From: Olsenella uli DSM 7084
Lineage (GTDB): Bacteria; Actinomycetota; Coriobacteriia; Coriobacteriales; Atopobiaceae
Length of the DNA: 64,000 nt
Assembly (NCBI RefSeq): GCF_000143845.1
Contig: NC_014363.1
Location: 1,411,186 to 1,475,185, forward strand
Direction of reading: 5' to 3'
In this document: piece by piece, positions 16,795 through 24,771 of the stretch
How the letters are laid out: every line of letters begins with the position of its first letter
How positions within the stretch are numbered: position 1 is the stretch's first letter
Notes under the pieces: model-generated
What the model was told of the DNA's origin: nothing
The model's database searches: none
Seen by the model: the letters and a program-made list of their open reading frames with translations, nothing else
Position numbers and translations under genes: made by a program

Positions 16795-16851
16795 AGACTC
16801 CCGCCGTGGGGAAAGACTCCCGTTGTGGGGAAAGACTCCCGCCGTGAGCGG
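16795..16851. repeat. Tandem repeat, 19 bp x 3
   Basis: The unit AGACTCCCGCCGTGGGGAA starts at 16795, 16814 and 16833. The second and third copies differ at a few positions. Confidence 0.9.
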
Positions 16852-16883
16852 GACAAAGGACAGCAGCGCACATGTCTTCTCGA

Positions 16884-16926
16884 CCTCGCGGGGCGGCAGG
16901 GACAACCTCGCCTCGCGGGGCGGCAG
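16884..16926. repeat. Direct repeat, 16 bp x 2
   Basis: CCTCGCGGGGCGGCAG occurs at 16884-16899 and again at 16911-16926, 27 bp apart. Confidence 0.85.
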
Positions 16927-16943
16927 AAGAACCTGACCGCAAG

Positions 16944-17212
16944 GGATGGCAGAGCAACTTTTGTGAGCGAGTCTGAGGAGAGATTCACAATACTTCTTCA
17001 CACGTCCATTTTTCGTAGGCGAATGGATGACAGGAGAAGTTTTGTGAGTCGGATTTGCTCAGCAACTCACAATACCTCCCCTCTCGTCCATAAAACCCCT
17101 AGAGGTCGGATGGCAGGAGAGGTTTTGTGAGTTTCCATCACACAGGGCTCACAATAGTTCCCCAGCCATCCACAGGTCCCGAAAAAAGGGATGCGAGGGA
17201 AACTTCTGTGAT
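16944..17212. repeat. Cluster of palindromic repeats (three full units plus a half)
   Basis: Units lie at 16984-17049, 17065-17132 and 17148-17212, with a right half-unit at 16944-16967. Each is about 65-68 bp: left arm TCACAATA plus a pyrimidine-rich stretch, then an inner CCATCC/GGATG pair, then a purine-rich stretch and right arm TTTTGTGA. In the second unit the outer arms pair over 14 bases with one mismatch. The same family recurs at 62.46-62.73 kb. They resemble REP/BIME or MITE-like elements. Confidence 0.8.
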
Positions 17213-17214
17213 TC

Positions 17215-17317
17215 GCGCTCCTTGTGATCTGCGCTCCTCGCGATCCTTGTGATCTGCGCTCCTCGCGATCCTTGTGATCTGCGCTCCTCGCGATCCGTGC
17301 GATCCGTGCGATCCGTG
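17215..17317. repeat. Tandem repeats: 25-bp unit, then 9-bp unit
   Basis: The 25-bp unit made of GCGCTCCTCGCGATCC plus TTGTGATCT occurs twice in full (17231-17255, 17256-17280), with partial copies on both sides. It runs directly into three copies of the 9-bp unit CGATCCGTG (17291-17317). Units abut without spacers, so this is not a CRISPR array. Confidence 0.85.
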
Positions 17318-17411
17318 CGCTCCGCGCTCCGAAAGGCTCACGGAACTTCGCCGGTCATCCACTGCTGACGCCCACAGACAAATGGCCCGGGCGGGCAGCG
17401 TCGGCATGGGC

Positions 17412-18554
17412 CTACGAGGGCAGTGGACCCTTCTGGATGATGCCACCACCAAGGCAGACGAGCCCATCATAGATGACGGCCGACTGGCCTGGAGCGACGG
17501 CGCGCATGGGCTTTGCCAGGTCGACCGAGACCGTGCCATCCGCGTGGGGCATGACATGTGCCGGACGCAGCTCGCCGGTATGGCGCGTGCGGACCACGTA
17601 GTCGCCCTCCGCAGGTGGGACCCCCGCGATCCAGAGGACGTCGGAAAGCTCGAGACGTCGGCACCACAACGCGGGGCAGGACCGGTCCGCAGTCACGTAG
17701 ACCACGTTGCTCTCGGTGTCCGTGGTGACGACGTAGCGTGCGGGGCCACCACCGAGGTCGAGCCCCTTGCGCTGGCCCACCGTGAAGAGGAAGGCCCCGT
17801 CGTGGCGGCCCAGGACGGTGCCGGTCTCCCACTCCACGATGTCCCCCGGACGACGGTCCAGGACGTCCAGCAGGAAGCTGCGGATGCCGACCTCGCCGAT
17901 GAAGCAGATGCCGTCGGAGTCCGGCTTGCGCTCGACGCCCAGGCCGCGTGCGGCGCACATGCGGCGGACCTCGCCCTTGGAGGGAATGTCGCCCACGGGA
18001 AAGAGCGTGCGGGCGAGGGTCCCGGTCGGCACGCGCCAGAGGAAGTAGGTCTGGTCCTTGTGCTCGTCGGCGGCACGAAAGAGAGTCGCCCTCCGCGATG
18101 GTGCCGGGGCCGACGCTGACGGTGCCGGGGCCGACGCCGATGGCGCCGTTTCCATCGGTGGCGCGACGCCCACGCGGGCATAGTGACCCGTGGCGACGAA
18201 GTCGGCACCCTCGGCGAAGGCGCGCTCGGCGAAGGCACCGAACTTGACGGTCTGGTTGCACATCACGTCCGGATTGGGCGTGTAGCCATGCGCGTAAGCG
18301 TCGACCAGGTAGTCGACCACGGTCTCCTTGTACGTGCGCTCGCAGTCCCACACCTCGAGGTCCAGCCCCAGCGTGACGGCCACGCGCTCCGCATCCGCCA
18401 GGTCATCCGCCCAAGTGCACCTGAATCCCGGCAGGTCGCGCGACCAGTTGCGCATGTAGACGGCCTTCACGTCATGGCCCTGCTCCACGAGGAGCGCAGC
18501 CGCGAGCGCCGAGTCGACGCCGCCGCTCATACCCAGGCACACCCGCTCCCCCAT
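17412..18554 (-). CDS. mnmA: tRNA-specific 2-thiouridylase MnmA
   Basis: Adds sulfur to U34 of tRNAs for Lys, Glu and Gln, using ATP and persulfide sulfur. The PP-loop SGGVDS is at 10-15. Catalytic cysteines are Cys99 (NPDVMCNQTVKF) and Cys217 (DSDGICFIGE). The domain order is complete over 380 residues. A low-complexity insert, PSASAPAPSASAPAPS (about 138-153), follows GHYARV where most homologues have a short link. Its ATG overlaps the stop of the cysteine desulfurase gene (TGATG), so sulfur donor and acceptor are co-translated. Confidence 0.93.
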   Translation of the reverse strand: MGERVCLGMSGGVDSALAAALLVEQGHDVKAVYMRNWSRDLPGFRCTWADDLADAERVAVTLGLDLEVWDCERTYKETVVDYLVDAYAHGYTPNPDVMCNQTVKFGAFAERAFAEGADFVATGHYARVGVAPPMETAPSASAPAPSASAPAPSRRATLFRAADEHKDQTYFLWRVPTGTLARTLFPVGDIPSKGEVRRMCAARGLGVERKPDSDGICFIGEVGIRSFLLDVLDRRPGDIVEWETGTVLGRHDGAFLFTVGQRKGLDLGGGPARYVVTTDTESNVVYVTADRSCPALWCRRLELSDVLWIAGVPPAEGDYVVRTRHTGELRPAHVMPHADGTVSVDLAKPMRAVAPGQSAVIYDGLVCLGGGIIQKGPLPS

Positions 18555-19807
18555 CACGCGCCCCCCATCAGCCGGCGGGCACGTGCGTGCGCCTCGGCCT
18601 CCGTGACGGCCTGGCGCGCAAGCTCCGCCCGGACGGCCGCAGCCAGGCAGCCTGCGGCGTAGTCGACCTCCCCGGCCGTGCTGGGGCGGCCAAGCGTCAG
18701 GCGCAGGCTCCCCTCTGCGACCCCATCGGGCAATCCAATGGCACGAAGCACATGCGAGACGCGCATGTGGCTTGCCGCGCAGGCCGAACCCGTCCCCACG
18801 CTCACGCCCTGTCGCTCGAGCAGGATGACCAGGCGACGGGCCTCGATGCCCGGAAACGAGATGTGCAGGAGCCCGGGAAGGCGTCTCTTGCCCTTCGAGG
18901 GCCCGGACACCACGGCCCAGGGAAAGTCGGCGAGGACGTGTCGGAGCAGACGCTCGCGCAGGTCGGCCAGCCGGCGGGACTCCTGGGGGCGCAGCTCCTC
19001 CGCACGGGCGAGGGCTGCCGCGAAGGCGACGACGCCAGCCACGTTCTCCGTGCCGGAGCGCACGCCGCCCTCCTGGCCACCGCCGCGCACGAGCGGACGG
19101 AGGCGCACGACGTCCGACGCATAGAGGAGACCGACCTGCTTGGGTCCGTAGACCTTGGCGGCGGAGAGGGTCATGAGGTCCACTCCCAGCGACGAGACGT
19201 TGACGGAGACGTGGCCGGCGGCCTGCGAGGCATCGGTGTGCAGGAGGATCTGGCGTCTCTCCCCCGCCTCGAGCCGACGGCGGCGCTCGGCCGCCACCAC
19301 GCGCGAGATCTCGCGGACGGGTTGCAGGGTGCCGATCTCGCCGTTGGCGAGGGCGACCGAGACGAGCTCGGTATCCGGGGTGAGGGCGGCCGCGACGTCC
19401 GCGGCGTCCACGCGGCCATCGCGCGCAACGCTGACGACGGAGGCGGGCCTGTTGCCAAAGGCGGGCCTGCCGTCAGAGGCGGCTCCGCTCGCATCACCAT
19501 GGCGGGCAGCGGCGCAGGCCAGGACGCTCTCGTGCTCGATCGCATCCGTCACCACGCGTCCCGACGTGGCGGCAAACGCCAGGTTGTTCGCCTCCGTGGC
19601 ACCGGCGGTCAGCACGACGTTGGCCGGCCGGGCGCCAATGGTGCGGGCCAGGGCCGCACGGGCGTCCTCGAGCTCGGCATGCACCTCGCGGGCGGCGGCG
19701 TAGGGAGCCGAGGGGTTGTAGTACCTCTCGGACAGATACGGGAGCAGCGCCCGGACGGCCTCCGGCGCCATCGGGGTCGCCGCCGCGTAGTCGAGATACG
19801 CCCTCAC
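18554..19807 (-). CDS. Cysteine desulfurase (NifS/IscS family)
   Basis: A PLP enzyme converting cysteine to alanine and an enzyme-bound persulfide. The 417-residue protein starts with GTG, giving MRAYLDYAAATPM. The PLP lysine is Lys218 in LSAAKVYGPKQ; the His usual two positions before is replaced by Ala. The catalytic Cys343 lies in GTGSACAASHMRVSHVL. The GTG overlaps the stop of the upstream membrane-protein gene (GTGA), and its stop overlaps mnmA, so it probably supplies sulfur for tRNA thiolation. A longer upstream frame is rejected. Confidence 0.9.
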   Translation of the reverse strand: MRAYLDYAAATPMAPEAVRALLPYLSERYYNPSAPYAAAREVHAELEDARAALARTIGARPANVVLTAGATEANNLAFAATSGRVVTDAIEHESVLACAAARHGDASGAASDGRPAFGNRPASVVSVARDGRVDAADVAAALTPDTELVSVALANGEIGTLQPVREISRVVAAERRRRLEAGERRQILLHTDASQAAGHVSVNVSSLGVDLMTLSAAKVYGPKQVGLLYASDVVRLRPLVRGGGQEGGVRSGTENVAGVVAFAAALARAEELRPQESRRLADLRERLLRHVLADFPWAVVSGPSKGKRRLPGLLHISFPGIEARRLVILLERQGVSVGTGSACAASHMRVSHVLRAIGLPDGVAEGSLRLTLGRPSTAGEVDYAAGCLAAAVRAELARQAVTEAEAHARARRLMGGA

Positions 19808-20712
19808 CGAGCGTCGCCTCCCCCCTGGCTGTCGATGACGAGGTTCTGGAACTTGCTCGACATGAACTGGTCGGTGAAGTTCTGGTCTACCCACGCCTCG
19901 AAGGCGTTATGGGCCGGGATCCCCGCGTCACGCGCGGCACGACGCGAGAAGCAGGCGACGGTCAGGAAGATGTCGAGCGCAAGGTAGACGGCTAGAATCA
20001 CCACGAAGGTGACCTGACGGCGCGTGGTGGGCTCACCGATGCGGAAGAGCAGCTCGGGTGTGATGACCTTGGCCCAGACCAGGCCGAGGGCACCCCAGAA
20101 CACGAGGAAGCGCCAGGCCACCCAGGTGGTGATGTGATCAGGCAGGGCGGCGTAGGTCCAGGACTGCGCGTGGAAGAGCGTCTCCATCCCCCAGCCGGTC
20201 AGCTGCTCCAGGCTCCCCCCCACGAAGGCAGAGAGCAGGAAGATCTGCCAGGAACGTGCCTGCTTGCGCCTCAGCCAGAACGAGAGGGCGGTGAGCAGGA
20301 CCGTGCCCGTGCCGTACAGAGGGGAGAACGGCCCCCACACCAGGCCGACACGGGACTCGGTAAGGCCGGCCGTGGCGAACATCCAGACCTCCTCGAGCAA
20401 AAGGCCTGCCATGGAGCCCAGGACGAAGATGAACACGATCTGATACCAGCCCAGGCTGAGGCCATCGAGAAACTCCTCGCGTTCCTCGCGGCGGGACTGC
20501 AGCACCTGCGCGCGCTGACGGCGCGTGAGGCGGGGGCTGAGGACCTCCTCGGCCTCCTCGGGCAGGCTCCCCTCTGACGTGACGCGCCCACGTGCGCGGG
20601 CGTGCTCGAGGTCCCTGCCATGGCCGAGCCAGGTCCAGAAGTAGCCGACAACCCGTGCGAAGCCACGGACGACCAGCAACAGGAACAGGAGCGACAGGAG
20701 GGTCAGGAACAT
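19804..20712 (-). CDS. Putative membrane protein, ABC_trans_CmpB family
   Basis: A 302-residue membrane protein of the PF06541-type family (annotated as putative ABC-transporter type IV, without experimental support). One N-terminal helix is followed by a charged loop with LTRRQRAQVLQSRREEREE (about 62-80), then about five helices from YQIVFIFVLGSMAG. The motifs GLVWGPFSPLYG and the SLEQLTGWGMETLFHAQ region are typical. GAGGAG precedes the ATG. It is coupled translationally to the desulfurase gene, although no functional link is known. Confidence 0.7.
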   Translation of the reverse strand: MFLTLLSLLFLLLVVRGFARVVGYFWTWLGHGRDLEHARARGRVTSEGSLPEEAEEVLSPRLTRRQRAQVLQSRREEREEFLDGLSLGWYQIVFIFVLGSMAGLLLEEVWMFATAGLTESRVGLVWGPFSPLYGTGTVLLTALSFWLRRKQARSWQIFLLSAFVGGSLEQLTGWGMETLFHAQSWTYAALPDHITTWVAWRFLVFWGALGLVWAKVITPELLFRIGEPTTRRQVTFVVILAVYLALDIFLTVACFSRRAARDAGIPAHNAFEAWVDQNFTDQFMSSKFQNLVIDSQGGGDAR

Positions 20713-20962
20713 GGGACTCCTCTGACGAGGGCTGGGGGCAGCAGGGACGGGCAGTGCGCGTCACGACGGCGCATGCCACGAGAGCGCGCGACGCAATGGC
20801 GCACGACATAAATATAGGACTCTGTACGTCTTTTCGACAGCCATTCGGGCGAGATGCTACCCATGGGCCCTTCTATCCATATATCTACCTTGCATTATGT
20901 GCAGATCATGAGATAGGGAGATGGAAGGGTGGCTGATCGCGCAGGGGCCATCCGCCGCGCAC

Positions 20963-20997
20963 GCAAAAGGGCACCCGCCATAAGCAGGTGCCCTTGC
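20963..20997 (-). terminator. Intrinsic terminator of the tRNA-Gly/tRNA-Cys unit
   Basis: On the minus strand a stem AAGGGCACC/GGTGCCCTT with an 11-base loop runs into TTTTGCG, just downstream of tRNA-Cys. The 290 bp between the membrane-protein start and this tRNA hold no other recognisable gene. Confidence 0.8.
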
Positions 20998-21003
20998 GCT
21001 CGA

Positions 21004-21077
21004 TGGAGGCGAGACCCGGATTCGAACCGGGGATAAAGGCTTTGCAGGCCTCTGCCTTACCACTTGGCCATCTCGCC
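21004..21077 (-). tRNA. tRNA-Cys (GCA)
   Basis: A complete cloverleaf with encoded CCA and discriminator U. The acceptor stem is GGCGAGA/TCTCGCC, and the anticodon loop CTGCAAA gives GCA. Confidence 0.95.
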
Positions 21078-21115
21078 GTATGAAAAAGGCCGATCGAAAC
21101 CGGCCGGGGTTCGCA

Positions 21116-21191
21116 TGGAGCGGGCTACGGGGTTCGAACCCGCGACCTCCACCTTGGCAAGGTGGCGCGCTACCAACTGCGCCAAGCCCGC
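21116..21191 (-). tRNA. tRNA-Gly (GCC)
   Basis: A complete cloverleaf with encoded CCA. The acceptor stem is GCGGGCT/AGCCCGC, and the anticodon stem-loop CCACC-TTGCCAA-GGTGG gives GCC. It is transcribed ahead of tRNA-Cys, 38 bp apart. Confidence 0.95.
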
Positions 21192-21204
21192 GAACGCGAG
21201 GAAT

Positions 21205-21233
21205 AATATACGCGACGGGACAGGCGGGCGCAA
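21205..21233 (-). promoter_or_regulatory. Promoter of the tRNA-Gly/tRNA-Cys unit
   Basis: On the minus strand, -35 TTGCGC (21228-21233) and -10 TATATT (21205-21210) are spaced 17 bp, just upstream of tRNA-Gly. Confidence 0.75.
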
Positions 21234-21386
21234 GGCTCAATCTCAAATTCTTTGAGCCCCCGCGAAACGCCCGTGGGGCACCCACAAACCCGTGACCCAT
21301 GCGGACCCGGGATGCATGTCACCCGGAGCATGCGAGGATCCGGATCACCCCAGAGCCCAACTTGCCCCGGGGCCATGGGGCGAAGC

Positions 21387-22181
21387 CTAGCTGCGGGCCA
21401 CGTCGGCCTCTTCGACGAGCTTGACGAGGCGTACGAGCGTGCCGACGCCAGAGGGCTTCGGCGTGATCGTGACGGAGTCTGCAAGCAGCCTCATCATCCT
21501 TACGCCACGGCCACGCTCCGCGAAGGAGTCCTGTTCCGGGAAGGGGCCCTGGCCCGCAAGGGGGCCCTGGCCCGTGACCGACGTCGGCATCCGGGGTGGT
21601 GCGGCGTAGCCGCAGCCGCAGTCCGTGACGTCAATCACGGCCCTGTCCGGGAAGGCGCTCACCGTGACCTGCGCACAGCTGCCGTCGGTGTGGTCAACCG
21701 CGTTACCCATGGCCTCCCCCACCGCAAGGGTCATGTCGAACATCTGGTCGTCCGTGAAGGGGAGGCGCCGCAGGAGCCCCCCCACGCGGGTGCGCGTCTC
21801 GGCAAGGTCGGTGGGGTCTATGCGCACGGCGACACGCCAGAGCGGCTGTACCTTGGGATCGAGCTCGGACACCACGGGACGGGGGCCCCTGCCGGACACC
21901 GGTGCAAAGTCCACCACACGGGCGATCCTGAGCGAGCGCAGCACCCTCTCCGAGGCGTTGGTGATGGAGACGAGGCCACCCATCGCCCTCATGCGACGGA
22001 TGGACCGGAAGATGAGTGCCATGCCCGCCGAATCGACGTAGCTGGCACCCAACATGTTGAGGATGACCCTGCGACAGCCGCCGTCTATGAGACGGTCCAC
22101 CGTCCGGCGGACGGCACGCACCGTCGTCACGTCAAGGTCGCTGTCTATGGGCACAAGCGCTATGTCCGGCATGTTCTGCAT
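21387..22181 (-). CDS. STAS-HATPase fusion: anti-sigma antagonist joined to RsbW-like kinase
   Basis: A 264-residue cytoplasmic protein that seems to join two partner-switching components. Residues 1-105 are a STAS domain (SpoIIAA/RsbV type) with the conserved loop at YVDSAGMAL. Residues about 115-258 are a serine kinase of the RsbW/SpoIIAB type: N-box LAVGEAMGNAVDH, G1 box DVTDCGCGYA, and G2 box GRGVRMMRLLAD. All ATP-binding boxes look intact. The STAS loop has DSAG where RsbV and SpoIIAA have DST/SG, so only one hydroxyl residue is available for phosphorylation. The SpoIIE-type phosphatase gene lies 47 bp upstream in the same direction. No sigma factor gene is adjacent. Confidence 0.82.
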   Translation of the reverse strand: MQNMPDIALVPIDSDLDVTTVRAVRRTVDRLIDGGCRRVILNMLGASYVDSAGMALIFRSIRRMRAMGGLVSITNASERVLRSLRIARVVDFAPVSGRGPRPVVSELDPKVQPLWRVAVRIDPTDLAETRTRVGGLLRRLPFTDDQMFDMTLAVGEAMGNAVDHTDGSCAQVTVSAFPDRAVIDVTDCGCGYAAPPRMPTSVTGQGPLAGQGPFPEQDSFAERGRGVRMMRLLADSVTITPKPSGVGTLVRLVKLVEEADVARS

Positions 22182-22228
22182 ACCGTGCTTGTTCCCCTAA
22201 CGCGCGGCACCCATACGCGCGGCAGACG

Positions 22229-24514
22229 TCAGCGCCGAGGAGGGACGGCTGCGGCCGGGAGGGGCGCGCCCACGTCGTCGAAGCGCAGGCAGACCATCGC
22301 GACGTCGTCCTCCAGGCGACGGTCCGTGAAGCGGTCCAGGGTCTCCAGCAGGCGGTCCAATATGCCGTCGAAGCCACGGGGGGCCTCGCGCATCACGGCG
22401 TCACGCAGGCCGTCCTCCCCGAAGAAGGCGCCGTCCTTGGCGCGCGCCTCGGTCGTGCCGTCGGTGTAGAGCAGGAGCATGTCCCCCCGCGAGAGCCGCA
22501 CGCACCCGTTCTGGTAGCTCATCTCGTGGAACGCGCCTACGACACCGCTCTGCACGTCGAGCGTCTCGATCTCGCCCGAGACGTCACAGCCAGCACCGGC
22601 AGCAGAGCGTACCAAGAGCGCGGGGGGATGCCCGGCAGAGCAGTACGTGAGCGTACCTGCCGACAGGTCCACGATGCCCACGAAGAGCGTGGCGAAGGTC
22701 TCCAGACGCGAGAAGCCCAGGAGGAAGTCGTTCAGGAGGCGCACCATCCGCGCCGGCGAGAGCCCCTGCCACGAGTAGGCACCCAGGGCCGTCTTCACTG
22801 CGGCCGACACGGACGCCGCCTCGACGCCCTTGCCCGACACGTCTCCCATGATCACGCAGGCGTGATGGTGGGGCAGGCGGATCAGGTCATAGAAGTCGCC
22901 CCCTATGACGGCCGCCTGCGTGGCCGAGGAGTAGATGCCGCGTGCGCTGATGCCCGGCACCCTCTGCAACTCGTTGCGCATGCCGGTCTGCAGCGCCTGA
23001 GAGATGCGCTTGTCCTGCCGGCGTTCCTCGTCCCCCAGCGAGAGCTCGCGGGCTCCCTGGGCCACGCGCGAGAGGAACGAGAGCTCCAGGTCGTCGAGGG
23101 GCTCTGCGTCGATGTGCCGCAGGATCATGCCCATCCTGCGCTCACCCGCAATCACGCCCACGTCCACCAGCGCTCCGATGCAGGGCTCCCCCATCTCTCG
23201 CAGCCAGGAGGCCAGGGGGGAGCCAGTGCCCAGGACGTGCACGCCCACCGACGGGGCCGCACCCCTCTCCACCGGGACGTCCGCCAGCAGCCCCTCGAGG
23301 TCCCGCTCGAGATCGCCGCCAAGGGATACGGGCCCCCTGTCTGGGAGCTCGGCCACGTAATGGCCGTCTCCTGCGGCGCGCATGGGCACCAGGGTCGCAT
23401 CGAGCTCCCCAGCCGCCTCGACGGCGGCCAGGCGCAGGCCATCGCGCTCGAGGCCTCCCTCGCCCATCAGGTGCCCGCGAATGACGGCCGCGGCCTCTCC
23501 CAGGCGCTGCTCGTGCTGGGCGCGCATCGTGCTGAACGCACCCACCAGCTGGACCGACAGGTAGCGCGCCACCGCATCCAGCAGCTCGGCATCGTCGCCG
23601 CGCGTGGGATGCACCTGCTTCCACCCCACCTCGATCAGGGCGACCACGTGGCTGCCAAACCACACCGGCACCGCGATGAAGCTCACGAACGGCGGCAGCA
23701 CGCGTGACGAGATGCCATACACCTCACGCGTCTCCTCGTTCACGACCTCGCGACGGGCAAGCCTCCCCTGGCGCAGCGCGTCACCCCGCGGCGCCAGCAC
23801 GCGCAGCCGCAGGGACCGGCCCGCCTGCGTCGCCAGGCGCTCGATCATGCGACCCTGGGGCATGTAGCGCGCGACGTCGGCGCCCACCAAGGACGAGCTC
23901 GTGCCACGCAGGTGGTAGCCATCGTCGGCGGCGACGTAGAATACCGTGCCGAAGGCCTCCATGGTCTCGGTGATCTCCTCGAGCACGCGCGAGAAGAGCG
24001 TCGTCACGTCCTTTGAGTCCAGGGTGTCCAGCACGATCTTGAGCGTGCCCGAGAGGCGATTGTTGGCACGCGAGAGCTCCTCGACCAGACGGTCATGCTC
24101 GCGCTGGGCCTGCTGCTCCCCCACCGTGTGGTGGGCCACCAGGAGCAGCGTGTCGCCAGGCGAGCTCACGCGGGAGCACCTGAGCGTGAGGGTCACCGGC
24201 ATCCCATCGGCTCCCTGGCAGGTGAGGGTCGCAGAGGAACCGTCGCACGAGAAGGGCAGCGACTCCAGCGAGAAGGGGGCGTCGGGGACCACGCCCACTG
24301 CAGGTGGGAACAGCATGCGCACGTCGCAGCCGAGAAGCCCTTCGGCAGGGCCGGCGAAGAGGCGCTCCGCCTCCGCATTGGAGAGCAGCACCTTGCCAAA
24401 GCCGTCGAAGGCGATGACGGCATCGCTCGTGAGCGAGAGGAGCCCCGCCAGCGTGCCGTTGACGCTACGTTCCCCTATGCCGTCGACCCTGCGGACGATG
24501 CCGTTCGCTCCCAT
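22229..24514 (-). CDS. PAS-GAF-SpoIIE serine phosphatase
   Basis: A 761-residue signalling phosphatase. A PAS-like domain spans about 20-130 (AVIAFDGFGKVLLSNAEAERLF). A coiled segment (135-165) is followed by a GAF-like sensor (about 170-345). A second, less clear sensor stretch precedes the PP2C-type SpoIIE phosphatase domain at about 550-750. Metal-binding motifs are complete: GGDFYDL, GDVSGKGVEAA, LLLYTDGTTEA and LEDDVAMV. It should dephosphorylate a STAS-domain protein, most simply the product of the next gene. The organism shows no sign of sporulation, so a stress or general partner-switch role is inferred. Confidence 0.88.
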   Translation of the reverse strand: MGANGIVRRVDGIGERSVNGTLAGLLSLTSDAVIAFDGFGKVLLSNAEAERLFAGPAEGLLGCDVRMLFPPAVGVVPDAPFSLESLPFSCDGSSATLTCQGADGMPVTLTLRCSRVSSPGDTLLLVAHHTVGEQQAQREHDRLVEELSRANNRLSGTLKIVLDTLDSKDVTTLFSRVLEEITETMEAFGTVFYVAADDGYHLRGTSSSLVGADVARYMPQGRMIERLATQAGRSLRLRVLAPRGDALRQGRLARREVVNEETREVYGISSRVLPPFVSFIAVPVWFGSHVVALIEVGWKQVHPTRGDDAELLDAVARYLSVQLVGAFSTMRAQHEQRLGEAAAVIRGHLMGEGGLERDGLRLAAVEAAGELDATLVPMRAAGDGHYVAELPDRGPVSLGGDLERDLEGLLADVPVERGAAPSVGVHVLGTGSPLASWLREMGEPCIGALVDVGVIAGERRMGMILRHIDAEPLDDLELSFLSRVAQGARELSLGDEERRQDKRISQALQTGMRNELQRVPGISARGIYSSATQAAVIGGDFYDLIRLPHHHACVIMGDVSGKGVEAASVSAAVKTALGAYSWQGLSPARMVRLLNDFLLGFSRLETFATLFVGIVDLSAGTLTYCSAGHPPALLVRSAAGAGCDVSGEIETLDVQSGVVGAFHEMSYQNGCVRLSRGDMLLLYTDGTTEARAKDGAFFGEDGLRDAVMREAPRGFDGILDRLLETLDRFTDRRLEDDVAMVCLRFDDVGAPLPAAAVPPRR

Positions 24515-24546
24515 GTGGACCCCCGTCGCAGCCGTCTGCCTATATG

Positions 24547-24572
24547 AGAAGAGGGCCTCCCGAAGGAAGCCC
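24547..24572 (-). terminator. Terminator of tRNA-Leu
   Basis: On the minus strand GGGCTTCC-TTCG-GGAGGCCC forms a stem closed by a UUCG tetraloop, followed by TCTTCTC. It lies just downstream of tRNA-Leu and ahead of the phosphatase gene. Confidence 0.65.
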
Positions 24573-24584
24573 CCTGGCGTCTCA

Positions 24585-24675
24585 TGGTGTCGGAGGCGGG
24601 ACTTGAACCCGCACGACCTTTTAGTCAGTCACTAGCACCTCAAGCTAGCGCGTCTGCCAATTCCGCCACTCCGAC
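24585..24675 (-). tRNA. tRNA-Leu (GAG)
   Basis: A 91-base class II tRNA with a long variable arm and encoded CCA. The acceptor stem is GTCGGAG/CTCCGAC, and the anticodon loop CTTGAGG gives GAG. Confidence 0.95.
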
Positions 24676-24693
24676 GTGACTCGCGCAGGGAGT

Positions 24694-24723
24694 AATATAG
24701 CAAACCCCTTCGCGCCAATGCAA
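24694..24723 (-). promoter_or_regulatory. Promoter of tRNA-Leu
   Basis: On the minus strand, -35 TTGCAT (24718-24723) and -10 TATATT (24694-24699) are spaced 18 bp, upstream of the tRNA. Confidence 0.65.
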
Positions 24724-24771
24724 CACCTTTCTGGGGGAAATTTACGTCCCCAGGGGCTCGCGCCCGACCCG

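Larger units (their letters stand above)
16634..17411. other. Repeat-rich non-coding region
   Basis: These 780 bp between the LPG-synthase-like gene and mnmA contain no supported gene. They consist largely of four kinds of repeats described separately: a 19-bp tandem repeat, a 16-bp direct repeat, a cluster of palindromic units, and 25-bp/9-bp tandem repeats. Frames crossing them are artefacts of the repeats. Confidence 0.75.

Noticed and set aside
15284-16936. Plus-strand open frame of 550 codons
   Set aside because: Antisense to the LPG-synthase-like membrane protein, extending into tandem repeats.
17215-17317. Short regular repeats resembling a CRISPR array
   Set aside because: Units abut directly with no unique spacers and mutate gradually, so this is a tandem repeat.
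22181-24514. Evidence for sporulation from the SpoIIE-like phosphatase and whiA
   Set aside because: Both families are widespread in non-sporulating Actinobacteria, and no sporulation genes occur in the window.
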